Source of the DNA: Apus apus | Lineage: Eukaryota > Chordata > Aves > Apodiformes > Apodidae | Assembly: GCF_020740795.1 (NCBI RefSeq) | Contig: NC_067289.1 | Span: 24,726,608-24,790,607 of the forward strand | DNA length: 64,000 bases | Direction of reading: 5' to 3' | Shown here: positions 42,201 through 57,200 of the stretch, in pieces | Numbering within the stretch: position 1 is the first letter of the stretch | Layout of the letters: each line of letters starts with the position of its first letter | Made by a program: the position numbers and the translations under genes | The notes under the pieces: model-generated | Database searches by the model: none | Seen by the model: the letters and a program-made list of their open reading frames with translations, nothing else | What the model was told of the DNA's origin: nothing

Positions 42201-45200
42201 GACACACACACACCCTGTGCTGTGTGCCTGAACAAGCCAGTGGCAAGGACTTACATGGCCCTTCAACCCCAAAACCGGGAGAAGTTTCTTTCCCAGGTTG
42301 GAATTGGCCAACCCATTCGCTCAATACAAAAAGCTGGTCTAAATTAATATGTTTTTGTCTTCAAATCCCCAAATAAATCTATAGCTGGATCACGTACCAA
42401 GTACAAATGAGGTCCCAGCAGAGGGAGAGGCAGGAGCCCTCAGGATGCTCCTGCTGACCCTGAGCCTACAGGTTTGCCCAAGCTTGCAGGGAACTGGGAA
42501 TTACATCCAGCATGACAAGAATTCAGCTTTATTTGCTGACAATTTACTGGGAGCAATGGATTTAGCTCTTCTTTAAGCCAAGCTAAAGCTTTTCCAGGGT
42601 TTAAATCTAGCAAGGAAAACCAGGGAACGATTAATTTTTAATCAGTTAATACTAGACATCTGCTTGGGAAGGGGAGTATTTGTTTGGATTACACTCACAT
42701 CTAATGCTTTAGACTATTACTTTTTGATTTAAGGAGGATGATGCTGAGGTGTTTTCCATCATTTTGGATGTGTTACTCTACTCAACAAGGGAATAATCCT
42801 CCAGTGGTTTAAAAATCCAAGCACTGCCCTTCCCTCTTCTGTGCCCCTTTTGCTTCCATGGGGGTTTCTGGAGTCCTTTCCAAGCAGCAGCTTTACACCC
42901 CCCTCCCACAACACAGGGGTACCAACCATTTTCAGGATAAAAGCCTGTGCACTGAAATGCTAGAACAAAACTTTTCTTGTTCCTCTGAGAACCAAATATG
43001 ACATGATCAGGGAATAAAACCCCCACTCTATAGTGAGCTACTATTGTTTTGGAACACCTGCATGAGCAGGGAATTAAGGAGCACCAGGAAGGGCTCCGGT
43101 TGCATTTTCATGTTGATGCAGAAGTGCACATCTTCCACTTCCAACAGTCTCCTGCTCCATTTTTCTTGGCAAGAGATTCACCCCGAAATGTCAATTTTGT
43201 ACCCATCCCACCAGCAGCGGGCACAGGATGGCAAACACTTCATGGGGCACTGGAGTGAAGAATTTCAGTCACCCAAGTATTTACGACTTTCTGGTGATGG
43301 TAAAGTCACAAAACACACGGTAACCAACCAGACCTTCCCATGAAACCCATCTGGAAAGACTCACTGATAGGGTTGCACTGGCTTCATTTTCAGTTGTATA
43401 ATTTATAAACTGGATCTCGTGTGCTTAACAGAGAATTTACAAGCAGCAACGAGCAGGTATGATGGCCCACCAAGTATTTCTTGCTAATTAACACAGAATC
43501 ATTTCATCTCCCAGCTCATAAGGAGCACGGGGAGACAGCAATGGAAAAGCCACAGCTGCCCCCTTGACATTTTTTATATCCCTAAGAATAAACTGTTCTT
43601 TTGGAAATGCAATATTCCTGGTATGCAAAATGCTATGGAGAACAGGAGCATTTCAGCAGGACAAGGTAAAATAATGAGGTTTTGTATTAGCATCAATACA
43701 TTAAAATGTTACAACTGACTTGACTTTACAGGGCTGTATCTGTCCCATTTGGGAGAGGATTTGTAGCAAATCCCATCAGCTACAAACTATTTTCAGCATA
43801 TTTGGCCCATCCAGGCAGAGGGTGGTGGGCAGGAGATGGGCTGCTCAGGGGATGCAGGGTTGGGATGAGCTGCCATAAACCATGAGCCCTTCAGACACAG
43901 CCCCTAATTTTTACATTGCCTCAACTGACCCCAAATCAAGCCTAGCCCAGGGGGGGCGTGAAGCAGCCCCAGGCTCTGCTGAGCCCAGCAGCATCCCCAG
44001 CCAGCTGGGAGACCCAGACACGTGTCCCCCCTGCCAGTGCTGCCCAGAGCAGCTGTGCCCAACCTCATCCTCCCGCCTGGAGCTGCCAGGCACCAGCAGC
44101 TGGAGCACCCAGCACAGCCACACCAGTGGCTGACATACAGGGAGGGACCCACCAACAGGCTGCACCCCCCAAGTTTGGGCTCAAAAGCCCATTTTTTGCT
44201 CCCAGCCGTGCCTGGGTGGGGGATGCTGGCACCAACCGGGGGCACCCAGCAGCTCCCAAAAACATCTGAGAACTTGGTGAGACACTCAACAGGCTGCCCA
44301 GGGAGGCTGTGGAAGCCCCCTCCCTGGAAATTTTCAAGGCCAGGTTGGATGGGGCTTGTGCAGCCTGGGCTGGTGGGACGTGTCCCTGCCCATGCAGGGG
44401 AGTTGGAACTAGATGATCTTTAAGGTCCCTTCCAACCCAAACCATTCTATGATATGATCCCCAAATCTGCAGCTGTATAAATATGGATTGAGAATAACTC
44501 AAAGACATTACAGCTGTTTCTTCTCATGCATGAGCCTGCAGTAACCACTTCATCAGCCTCTCTGATAACAAAAAGCAAAGATCTTAACAGAGCAAATAAC
44601 CCAGTTTCACATTTTCTAATTCCCCTTGCTGGGCAGCACAGTCAGGCTGGCTGTGGGCAGCCTGCAGGCAGGTTTTCCTAGCCCCTCCTCCCCAATTTAT
44701 TTTTTCATGTTCATTTTTCGTATAAATATATATTAAAATTACATCTATAATATATATAGAATTATACATTTTTTATCTTTGAAAAAAACCACACTTCTAT
44801 TGGGTCCCCATTAGACAGCCTCACATTGGAACAGCAGGCAGGGAGAGGAATTAATGAATTTTCTGACAATGAAACAAAAAAAAAAAGAGGGGGGGGGAAA
44901 CCAGCACAAGAAGAGGGGGAAGAGAGAGATTTTCCCTGAGAGGATGAAGGGCAGGATGGCCTTCAGCTTCCTCAGCCTGAGGATGGCAGGAGTTACATGG
45001 AAATGCTGATGAGCTGGAAGCACGTATAGAAATCCCGTGCCCCGTGCTCAACACTTAGCACCCATTAAGCTCCTGGTCTGGGGCCAAAAGCAATTTCTGG
45101 ATGAAATATTAAGCCTTTTTAATTGTGGTAAAGTCCCTGAAAGTCCAGCCGGGCTGTGCAGGCAGACAGCAGCACAACCTGCATTTCAATATGGGCCATT

Positions 45201-48200
45201 AATTTCCCTTGAACGTGGCACGTAGCACCAGGATGATCCCATGTCCATCCCACAACCAAAAGCAGGGGCCGAGTTATCAATTAGAAATTAAACCACTGAC
45301 CCCACAGAGTCAGAAAACAACATCTGGGGATGGAGATGGGATCATCCTCCTCCCAGCTGCCTCGAGCCCATCTATCCCTTCCCATTCCCCTTGTGCTTTC
45401 TGGCAGGGAGAGGCTGATAGGGCTTATTTATGGGCCGGTTTTATTTTGCAACTCATTTTAATTGCAAAAGGGATGGTTGAAGCACAGAGCAGGGACTCGC
45501 AGGCTGAAGGAGTGAACAAGCAACACTACAAACTCCCTCTGAAATGAAAAGTTTCTTTGTCAAACAAAGCAAAATGCTATAAGGAGGAATCTACTAAGAC
45601 AAACAGGTAACAGCAGTGTCCTTTAAATGCTCCTGCAACGAAAGCATGAGACAAACCTCTGAGTCATGGTCAGGCTAAAAATAGACAGAAGGGGATTTTT
45701 TTTGCACAGCTCTGAAGCCTGATGTCCACAAATCCAAGCTTCCAGACACAGCCTGGCAGAAGTCCCCTTCCCTTTTTTAGCAGGGAGGTCTAGTTCTCCC
45801 CTGCACACAACTCTGCCAAAATCCATCAGCCTTCAGGAGGGATCAAACTCCTACTGAGATCAGGGTTTTTAGGAAGGATATGATTCCTGTGCAGGAGCAA
45901 ACCTGGGTCTGTGTGAGCAAAACCTGGCTCTGGCTTCAGGCTGATTTTACATTTTCAGTCTTTACGAGAATCAATGTAAAGATGATTTTTGGAGTTTGAC
46001 TCCTAACCCCACTGTCACTTGAGAAAGAAAGAAAAAAATAATAATAATCCTCTTGCACTGCAGCAGCTAGTAGGTGGGAAAGCTCATTACACTCAATGGA
46101 CCCGGCACATTGTGTGGTGGGTATTGGTTACAGGCTCCAGAAACAAGAGCATCAGTGACAAGAAACCCCATCCCTGCCTGTGCCTGACACCAGAGCCCTC
46201 CACGGGAGCCTGCCAGCCTGCAGAGCCAGTATTTAAAACATGATGTGAGGTTATACCCCTGGGTAGGGCAGGAACACTGAGTGTGAGGCTGGAAAAAGCT
46301 AAAAATAACAGGATAAGCCAGGGTGGATCCTGGCTTTATTAGTCACGGAGCGAGGGAGCCGCTGCCTGGTGGCACAGCAGCACCATATAAGAGCAAGGGA
46401 ACAACTCTTGTCTCTTAAATCAGATTTTCCCCCTCTCCTTCTCTGCCTCAGGCTCTTTTGCTCCCAGCAGAGCAGTGCTGGCAGCCTCCAGCTTCTCCTA
46501 ATAATAGGATGTACTGTTTTCCACAAGGCTTGGAACAGAATAAAGACCAGGGGTGATTCATTTTGGGGTGCCTGCAGGAATCGGAGCAGTATTGACAGGC
46601 AGCCACACCAGGGGTTTATTATAGGTGGGGTTTTGGGGTTTTCTGGACTTAGACCACCTTTGTATCAAAAAGGACCCTTTGAGTTGAGTGATGGTCGAGT
46701 CCCAGGTGTTTTGAGGGCCTGGCAGTGGCCACCATTCCTCCTGGAGGATTCTCTGGGATGAGCAGCAAGGAGAAGGTGACACGGGCAGAGTTTTATCTTG
46801 GGATGACGGCACAGGATGACGAAGGGATCAATCATCAGACCCAGCCCAGGTGGGTGGGAGCCTCCTCCAAGGCTGCTCCAGCTACCCTAGCCCCATTCCA
46901 TTCGATGATCCTGATGGGTCCCTTCCAACTCAGCATATTCTGTGATTCCCCTCACCTTTCTCTTGGTGCTAATTGTAATTACATCATAATTGCTGCCCAG
47001 CCAGCACCGACCCAAGCAGGGCCATCATCGCCTTGCCAAGGGGACACAAGTGACACTAGCCTGTCCAGCAGACCAAGGGCTCTGCTGGGGCTGGGAACTG
47101 AGGTCCCAGGGCCACCTTGCCAGCACAGGAATGCCTGCAGCTTTCCAGCCCCTCAAATGCAAAAATCCCTGAGAATGCTCAAACCAGCGGGTTCAGGAAT
47201 ACCTGGGAGCAGCACGTCATCCCTGCCCGGCGGGGCTGAGGGTACACACAGTGGCTCCTTGTTCCTGAGGCCAAACCACAGAGAATTACCATTTGTTCTC
47301 ACTATGGGGGCTGCCCTCTGAGCTCCTCCCAGCACCACGTCCATCCCGAACAACATTCCTCTCCCCAAGCCCTTTTCCAGCAGGACCGATGCACACACGG
47401 CGCCTCCGGGCTTCTCCGCACGTTTTCCGAGATAATTTTCAAGTTTAAATGGAATAATGGTAATGAAGCAGTGAAAGAAGGCTTCAGGACTCAGAAGACA
47501 AACAAGAAGTCAGAAACAAGGAAGAAAAGCGCGCAGAGCTGCAAATAAGACCTGGCCTTGGCCCAAGTGCAGGCCTCACAGCTGGCCGGGGGAACAGGAG
47601 CACTCACCCCATGGCCTCTGTGTTTAATGGGATATTGGATTTCTCCACTGAATGTCAGGGACATTAAATCCACCCTTATCCCCTGCATGGCCAGGGCAGG
47701 CTGAGGTGGCTCTAGGACTCAGCTCTACCTTTTGCAAACAAGCAAAAGTTTCTGCAAAGCTCCAGGAACCCCCCAGCGACCGGGTGTCAGCACAACCTCT
47801 CATTATGCCATTGAGCCGACCCAGTTCCAGGGCCTCAAATTCCCCTGACAGAGAAATTACCGTCTGGATTCTTGGATTTGACTAAATTATCAACGTGAAA
47901 GGAGCTGGGGAGAAGCTGCTCACAGGAAGGAAACTCTCAGAGGTCTTTGCTTTCTGCTGCATAGCTTCTCTCTCCATCACCTCCTGCAAGCCCAGAGCAG
48001 AAGGACAATAAATGACATTTTAACATGAAAGAACAAACAGCCAAGCAGGAGCCTGGTTTGTAAATCCAGGAATTGTGGTCACCCCATCACCAGCACCTCC
48101 ATGCCAAGGAGCATCTCTGCAGAGAGCCTGCCTGGCCTCCCCATGCCGCTCCTTGGGGCTTCTCCTCCCAATCAGCTCGTTATTAAGTGTAGGTAAAACA

Positions 48201-51200
48201 CCCTTTTGGCCCAAAGAGCTACTGCTGGAGGTCAGAGAAAGCTGTGTGGTCTGTCCTGGCTCTTCATGGTGGCCAGCTGCTCCAGAGAAGTTGGTTTTGG
48301 CACCTGAGGGGTCACTACTGCTGCAGGAACCCCGAGAGAGTGAAGCTAAGCTCTTGATAATGCAATTCTCAGGCATTTTGTTTGGCCTCACCTGGGGCCA
48401 CGTTTCTAGGGGTCAAGGCCGGGCTGGTGGCACAGGCTGTGCTGGAGCTGGCACTGACACCCCATGGAGGAGCAGAGCCCCCAGCTCAGCTGGATTTCCA
48501 GGGGGCAAAGGAGAAAGGGAATGGGGGATAGAGGATATCCGAGCTGTGGGAGGGAGAGCAGAGGGTGATGGCAATGCAGTCACAGCTCCAAGGCACACAG
48601 TAAATCCCCGCTCTCCCAGGGCACTGCTCTGGGGAGCAGGGGAGCTCTCTGCTTCCCCACAGTGGGAATCACTCCAAGGAATACTCATCACCAACCTGGA
48701 AACAGCCGCAGCGTCTCCAAGGCACAGAGATACTTCTGGTGGCCTTACATGGAAAGTTTATTTTACCAAAAGCTGTTACTTCTCTGCCAGACATGTGCTA
48801 CGTTACGTGTTTACTAGCCTGCCTCCAAACACGTTGCTTTATCAGGCAAAATAATTCTTAATAAAGCTACAGCTACTGTGCCAGGCAAGCTGGCTCTGCC
48901 TCTGGGATGAAACACTATCCCTTGGGATCACAGCAGGGACACCAGGCATCCAACTCCTCCAGCCTTGGCTCTGCAGACACGTGCCCCATTTCCACCTCCT
49001 TTGCCCTTCCCAGAATCAGACAAGCAGGACGGGTCCTGGAGAGGTTTTCTCAAGGCTACAGGATGTTTTCCCGCTGCTCCCAACAGCTCCCAGAAGGAAC
49101 AAGCTGAGTTGGGAGTCTTCCTCCTAAGAGGAAAGAGAAAAGGCCTCTCTCATCTTTGCAAGGCACCACTAGAAGCCAGATTTATGCTTTTCACCCTGAG
49201 AAATAATGGATGAGAAAGCAGCAGAAGAAAGAAAAGGCCAGTTAGACCGTGCCAGGATCCATGCTAAGCTGTTGGATATTATGCATTAATGCAAATGCAC
49301 AGCACAGAGAATCCAGGAAGGGAAAATGAGTCACAGATTCATATTTTTTGTAACCACTAAGAAGAGCTGATCACCACCCTCCTATCAGGCAAAGGAGACA
49401 GAGAAGGGGATGGCCACACATGACTCAGGTACAGAATTCTGCCGTTTCCCCAAGTCCCTCTTTAACAAATTCAATATAGACGTTACATTAAATAAAAAGT
49501 TTAGATTAAATTTTTAATAACTCACTAAAAGCATTTCAATTCCCTACAGACTGTACATACTAGCAGCTTTTGTATGCATAAAGAATCAAGCACTTTAATA
49601 TAGTTCTCTTTTTTTTTCCAGCCCTGCCATCTATCAGCTGAGAGAGGATGAAATCTCAGCCCAGCACTTCCCTTTCCTCCCCAGCCCCTCAGAGCTGCAG
49701 CTATTTCCTCCAGCCCAGCTGAACGCTTGGATTTCATCTTAATGAAGCACAGACAAGCCGGAATAAATGGTCTTAGTGGGATTTTCTCATTTAAAGGAGA
49801 TCTATAGATCACTGAGCAGGAGAGCTGGATCAGTGACAGAAATAAGATCTACCACTTCAGGGACACAAATGACTCCACAGGCACCACACAGGCGAAGACA
49901 AAGGGGCCCAAAATGACACAAGGACTTGAAAAAGCTGGAAACCCTTAGGAAGAGTGATTATGGAGCTCCTCATGTCTAAGGCAACAACTGCAGATAATTG
50001 CAAGATGGAAACTTGTTTTCCACAGAAGCCACCAGTGCTTTGCTTCCAGAAGCGGGATTGATTGCGGCTCCAGGTGCGAGCTGGAAAAAGCTTTTCAAGG
50101 AAACTTCTCACGCAAGAGCAGGATGATTTGGAGATTTAACAGCCAAACCTGAGCAAATCTCACTGCTGGACAAGTCACAGCTCCACAGCAGGGTTATCCT
50201 GCCCTGCACCAGGGGATGCCTTTTGCGGGGAGCAGCCCCAGCCACGGTAACTCACAGCCCGAGGTGGGCAGCCCTGGAAAACACTGAACTGCCCATGTGA
50301 TGATTTTCAAAAAGCTATTTGTTTTAGAAAATAAACACCTGTACTGAGTCATTGGGAGAGACTGGGAAATCACATTTCCTCCCTGTGGTGATTACACCTG
50401 GCATTTGTAACTTAACTCAGGAATGTTATACACCCTCACAAGAGGCTTTCCCTTCAACAAACATCATAAAAGTCCGTTTTTCCCACCCAATATGAAATGA
50501 AGCTGCCTGTAAACTTCCTTTGGGCTGTACCATTGCATCCTGGCCACGCTGTATATACAGTAAAGTGCACAGCCAGGTAGAAAAGTTTTTTTGTGCACAA
50601 GTTAGCAAACAAAAGTCTCTTGATACAAGAAAGCAAATGTTTTCTTTCCCCAGGGAAGTCACACAGTGTCTAACTATAAACTGTCCATCCCAGCCTTGCT
50701 GGCCTGCCTGCACACTTACTCCAATTGCCCCCTGTGGAACCGAAAGACAGGTTTTCCTTTCCTCGATGAGAAAAATTAGGCTGGAAAACGCCTGTTTTCA
50801 CCCTGGGAGGAGCCAGAGGAGCGCAGAGATGCACAGGGAGCAGAGGAGCAGGCACCACCGAGCTGTAGGCAGCACCTCCACTCCTGAGCAGCTCAGTGCT
50901 GCTAAACAAACAATGCTGAGGAGGTATTTAAAGCACCCCAGGAAGCAGCAGGATTGGTTTCGTCTGGAAAATCTCTCTCTAGATGCTGTTTACAAGACTA
51001 AATGATGACAGGAGCGTTGCCGGGCTCAGGCTCTCTGAGCACACACGCCTCTGCATGAGACAGGGACCCAGCTTCATGCCACTGACATTCATGGGACTGA
51101 TTTGTTCTGCCATAAGGAGTAGGAAAAATGATACCCAGAACGAAGCCAGAACCCATTTATTTCTTTCCAGTTTCTACACCAACTTTAAACCAAGTGTTGC

Positions 51201-54200
51201 ATTTGATTTTCCAACCAGCAGCCAGTTATTAATTGCAAAACTGCCTTAAATCCAGGCAGAGAGAAACAAGGAAATAAATCTCACCAGTTCTTGCTGTCCA
51301 TATCACTGCCAAGCCAACTCTGCTGTAAATATCAACACATTTGGTGATGTTTTCGTGGGTGTTTGGAGCATTATTTAAAATATTTAAGTAGGGTGTTTCA
51401 GCAGACATGCCTGAGGTCCCTGTGCAACAACCATGACCATTAGCTTTGGAGTTGAGGGTGGTCCTGCCCTACAGATGCAGGACCATGAGAAGGGCAAAGA
51501 TTTCTCCATGACAGCCCCAGAACCACCTGCCTGTCCTCCTGCCCACTGTAGGGTGCTGATGCCAGGGAGGCAAGAAGGTGCTGCTCCATGCTTAGCAAAT
51601 CACCACTTTCTCTCCAGCTCCTCCAGCAATCTCCACCTGGGCAGACTTCAACCCTCTCTCTTTTCTGCTGACTACACTCATTTTATCACCTGTTCTAAAT
51701 GCCAGGAGAGCTTGAGGGCCTGGGGAGTTAAATACTTGCTCCTGAAAGGCTTTGTCAGCAGAAGCTCTGGCCATGGCTGGATGGAGGCAGCCTGGCTTTG
51801 GAGTGCTCCTCCACAGATCTGCAATATCCTGGGAGTTGTACTGAATAAACACTTTTCATACGGGTTTTAAACATCCTCTGCCCATGGTTTCTCTCCCTAC
51901 ACACAGCATTATTTTCCACTGTGCCAGGTGTTACACTCCCCCCATCCTCCCCCAGTGCTCTTCTTCTGTAGTAAAAATTACAGGTTTTACACAGCACAGG
52001 TCAATTATGAGAATTAAACCCCCACTACCTTGCATTTCTCACTCCCAACGTGCAAGAAACAGATGCATAAGTACATAATTATTATCCTGTCAAATAAACA
52101 TCCCTGCTGCCCACTGTGATCTCAACCCCAGACACCCACTTAGGCTTAAGTGGGAATTTGAAAGTACTTGAGAAGGTGCAGCAGGAGAAGGGGGCCCAGG
52201 GCCCAGACTGCAGAATCCCTCCATTTCAGGATTACCCCAACAAAACTATGTTCTGAGACAATACAAATATTGACTTGCATAAAGGCTCACGTCTCTCTTT
52301 GCAAATCCTTAGTGTTTGCTTCTTGGGATGCCCAGTACCAAAAATACTCTTTTAAAACAGGCTCACTGGCCTTTGGCAGCCTCAGGAGCAGCCCTCTCCA
52401 GCACAACACACACATCATTACAGGGAGATTTACTCCTGCCTGCAGTGCAATTAGTGTTAGAACAGCCCAACTCTCTCAGCTTGTTTTGGTGATTCCCACA
52501 TCCCACTCACTCACCTGTCGCCCAGGAGGCACCGCCAGCTCCTTGGCCTCCATCCCACCGAGGAACCCACAGAAGAGCGATACCGGGGTAAAGGAGAATC
52601 ATTCCTCAAAACAGAATCCCTGTGCTGTCACCCCCGGGATTTAGCAGGTGCTTTAATGAAAGGCTCTGCAGCAGCAACGACAAAGAAGTTTGTTGCTCAG
52701 GATGATTAACTGTGGATATTTTGCTGGGCCACTTTCAGAAGCAGCCAACATCCATCTTCCCAAGCTATGCAATCACCAACGCTCCTCAAGCAACGAGCAC
52801 TTTTCGAGCGCCTACAGATGCTTCCTTCACTTAAATACCATCACCCACTTTGGCAGGCTCGTTAATACCTTGCCAGCCTCATCTAACCTTTGAGCTGGGT
52901 GGAAAGGGGCCAAAGTACAGGGCTGCCCCACAGCCGAGCACGGCAGCGACTGCCGCCCACGGCCACGCGCCCCGGCAGCAAACACAGACCCCTGGATGGA
53001 TGGAAATGACAGTATTTTCTACGGCTAAAAGGTTTGGTCTCCGAGTGAGCTGAGCCCTAGAACAACTGAACTGCCCCCAAACTCCTCTCTCACGGCCACC
53101 TCGGCTTTCTCCAATTGCCTGGTGAAGAGTTAAATGGTCAGACTGAATGGGTAAAAGAGCCGTCAGGTGGAGAGAGAAGGTCTTGCTGGGCCTCTGCGCT
53201 GCAGGAGCGACAAAAAGGTCATTTCCTGCAAGCCAGAAGGTTGGGTTTGAAAATCAGCATGTCAGAAATTAATGCACCAACTGTTCTTGTCTGGGGAAAA
53301 CTGCTTCCAGGCACTAAACCCCCAGCTGTTACTCCCTGATCCCAACACCCTGCCAAGACATCGAACGTCACCTAGGGATGCAGAACCTAACACATTAAGC
53401 AAACTCAATCAAGCAATTATTATTTAAGTGACAACAAACTCACTGTCAATCTCCAAGTAAATATTTGCTCCTTAAATGCAGGGGATGATGCACTGGGGTA
53501 GATCAAAGCTTTGCAACATGCAACCCCAAGGTCCCAGGGCATGTTCCTGACAGCCCTGCTACACCCACACTCTCAGGATGCGTCAACAAGCACCCATCGG
53601 GTGCAGAAGCATCATTCCTTGCTCCATTTCTCTGCTCCCTCTTGTCAATCTGGGATGAAAAGTGGAAATACAGACTCCAGCACACCTGGACCCATACAGG
53701 AGGCTTCTGCAGAAGTCCTGGAGGCTGCAGGGTTGGGCTATTTCCACTGCCTGCAATAAGCCTGCTTTGTGGCCAGCAAAATTCATTGGGTAGAGCCCTG
53801 TCACTAGCACCCAAATCCCTCTGCAGGGGTAGGTTGGTGGCTGAGCCATTTGCTCCCCCGAAAGTGTTTTTTGAATTGACTGTGGAATCTGCAGATAGTA
53901 TTTTCAGCAAATACATCCAACGGATTATAGTTTCCATCCTCGGAGATGCAATGGGAAGAATATCCAAACCATTAAGGCTGATTTGGATTTTATCAGGATC
54001 ATTAGTGAAACAGCGAGCAGAGCGCCGTCGCCTCCCGAGCACCTCGACAGCTTCTGAGCACCATAAATCATCTCATGGCACATTTGTTGTGGCTTCAGAT
54101 ATGGCCAGGAGTGGAGCAAAGGGGCAAAAAGGGGGGGTGGCAGAAGGCTCCCTGCAGCTGCGTTATGAGATCAGTCCAAGCATTTTTTTGAGGAACCTTC

Positions 54201-57200
54201 CAAGCATCAACTACTTTCAGAAAAGTTGTAATTTCTTCTCTTAGGTAGGAGGTCCAGCAGACTCAAGGACCATCTAATACAAAACATAGGGTTTGAAGGC
54301 AACTTGTCTGCCCACCTGCAGCTCCACAAATGGTCATTCCACCTTCATTTGGGGAGAAAGAAGGAAACATTCTCCATTTCTAGACCTCATCTTCCCATAG
54401 ATAGCTGAGCCCTTCCAGAGCCACAAGACTGATGTGGCGTTAAGGGACCTGGGTGGCATTACACCAACTCCACATCTTAAGAACAACCTGCCCATGAACA
54501 TGGCAAGGCCAGGATGGAGAGAGCTGCAGCCTGGCACCACCTGACCTGGCTGTTCTGGCAGTTCTCTCACCAGCATCCTTAAACAGGCTGCTGATGTCAA
54601 GCAGAAGTCACCAGCCTCTTCAGAAGAGCTCCTGGTAAGAGCTTCTCAGCCACCATTACCCTGTCTGTGACCTGAGGAACGAGCCTTGGCCCTCCTGGCT
54701 TGTTTGTGTAGCCTAATTGCATCTGGAAGCTAAGCAACAGCCACATAATTAACATTCACTTTTCCCAACCTTCCCCACGACTCAGAGCAGATCTCTGCAC
54801 ATACAGGTCCTTCTTCAGCTTTGACATCTGACTGAGTCCAGCTGCAGCTTTCCAGAGCCCTCCGTGCATTCCAGCCCAGATCCTCCTTGCTTAGAAAACC
54901 TCCTAAAACCTAAACTCAAGAGCAGATGGAGCCATGATGGGTCACTGCTGTCCCAGCAAGGTGGCCTCTGCCCTGTCTTCTCCTGAAGCAACTAAACATG
55001 GATACTGGCACAGGAAAGAACTTTAATTCCTTTAATTTCCCAGGTGTCACTCAGGATTTTTTTTTCCCATAACAAAACATTTCCACTGGACTCCTGTCAA
55101 CATAAACCAGCCCCAGAAACACTTACACTGAAAGCAAGAGCTGCTTTCACACCACATCCCTGGTGACAAGATCATTTTAGATCACACCAGTCAAGGCCTG
55201 AAATACTGAAATTTCCTTTTTATTTTATTTTTTTTTTTCAAATATACCCTGTTAGCAGTTGGAGCAAGTGAGTCCACCTCCTCTGTAGTTGCTTCTAGGC
55301 TGGTTTCCCTTCACAATTTTCATGTTTACAAACACTTGGGCTTCCAGCTGGGCAAGGCAAGGTTTTGTTATAAATAGCAGCTACTGAACCACGGGAAAAT
55401 GTCATGGGCAGGAGGAAAAATCAAATAAAAGAGAGCATTTTCTCTTCAAGTTGCCTTTAGTGAGTCTTGAAGGTATTGAGTCTCCACAGCCTGTGGGGCA
55501 CAGGTCTGGGTGCTACAGACACAGCCCAAACTGTGCAGGAGGGGACATGGGTACCATGGGGGCATCAAGCATCTCCTCCAAGCAGGTCATGGAGGCCAAG
55601 TGCCCCTTCCCAGCAGGGTCTGGGCTGCTGCCAACAGCCCTTTCCCTTTGCTCCAGGTGGGAGATGGAAGGAACATAGCTGGAATATGCTCAGCTGGAGG
55701 GCTGAGGAAAGTCTCTCAATGGCCAAATACAGCAAAAAAACTCATGTCTGCAGAGTGGGAACTCCAGTTGTTTGTGAAGGCAGGAGGATGGGCAGCATGG
55801 CCCTGCCCACAGGAGATGCTCTCAAGGTGCTGAGCTCCTCGATGCCCAAACCTGGGTGCCCTTTGTGGTTCAGACCAGCCCCATGGACTGGGAGCTCTTG
55901 AGCTGCACAGCACAACCAGCAAAGCCCGACTCCTGGCAGGACAAGTCAGGGCATGAGGCAGCTAGAAATGCCTTTGTGCTCAAAGGACAGAGGAGGAAAA
56001 TCCTTACAGAGGTGGGACAGGCACAATTGCTTAAGTGACATCTCATCTGGTTAAGCATATACCCAGAGGCAAAGAGTTTCCAGCACTGCATGGGGGCAGG
56101 AGGAGTTTATCAGATAACACAGTAGAAACAAGCTCCCAAACCACAGAAAAGAGCTTGTTGGTTTTTTGTTGTTGTTTTGTTTTTTTTTTTAAGCCGAGCT
56201 TCTGCACAAATGACTGTAATTGAGGGTATTACCTGTCGGTTCCTCGGGGCACTGAGGCTACAATGTTCAGGCTTTGGAAAAAGCACCCTGCACGGTGGTT
56301 GCCCCACTCCCCTACCAGTTCATTTGTCATCTCCAGCACCCACCCAGATTTCTCACCAATTAGTTGTAATTCAAGGATTGAGGGGGAAATCCCCACCTCC
56401 CTCAGCCAGATGACTTCACAGGAAGTAAAGGGATGGAATGCCTTAAAAAAATCATCATCATCAAAAAAAAAAAAGAGCCCCCAAGGCTGCAGGGTGTGGG
56501 TGGTGAGGCACACACCGCTCATCACGTGTGTCATCACAGCCCAGGGCTCCTGCAGCCGTTTCAGGAGATGTTGTCGATTTAATTCCTACGTTATGGAAGA
56601 ACCTCAGCCGGCGCCGTGCCACCGGCACACGGGCAGTGCTCCTTCATCCGAGCACCGCCGCGCCTTGCAGCCCTGGAGTTCCAGGCAAAATTCTAAAACA
56701 CTGTAGATAACGCGCTCGTGAAACAATGTTCTTGTCAAAACGCGCCTGGGGGTTTCATCGTGGCTGACTCCGGGGTTCTCCCCATCCCCGACACAAGGAG
56801 AGCACACACCACCAGCCTGCCGCTGCCTCCAGCCAGCAGGAAAGCTGCTATTCCTCCACCTTTCCATAGGAAAGCCTCCTCTGGAGCCGACCCGGCCACC
56901 CGATGCTCCCGCCGGCTACCGGCACCAGCCGCTGCCCCGCTCCCGGCACCGGGCGGGCAGAGCGAGCAGCTCGGGATGCTCCGGGAAAGTTCCCTCCTCC
57001 TGCCTCCCGCTTCCCAGGAGGCATCACCGCACCGGACTGGGGATTTACCCCCTTCTCCTCCTCCTCCTCCCCGCTGGAGCAGAACCCCACCCCACCGTGG
57101 GACAGGGTATCCCCCAGCCCGCTTCCCCCACGACCCACCGGACCGCGCCCGTTCACCCGCCCTTCCCGGCCCGACTCACCGAGGCGGGGCTGCCCCGCTG

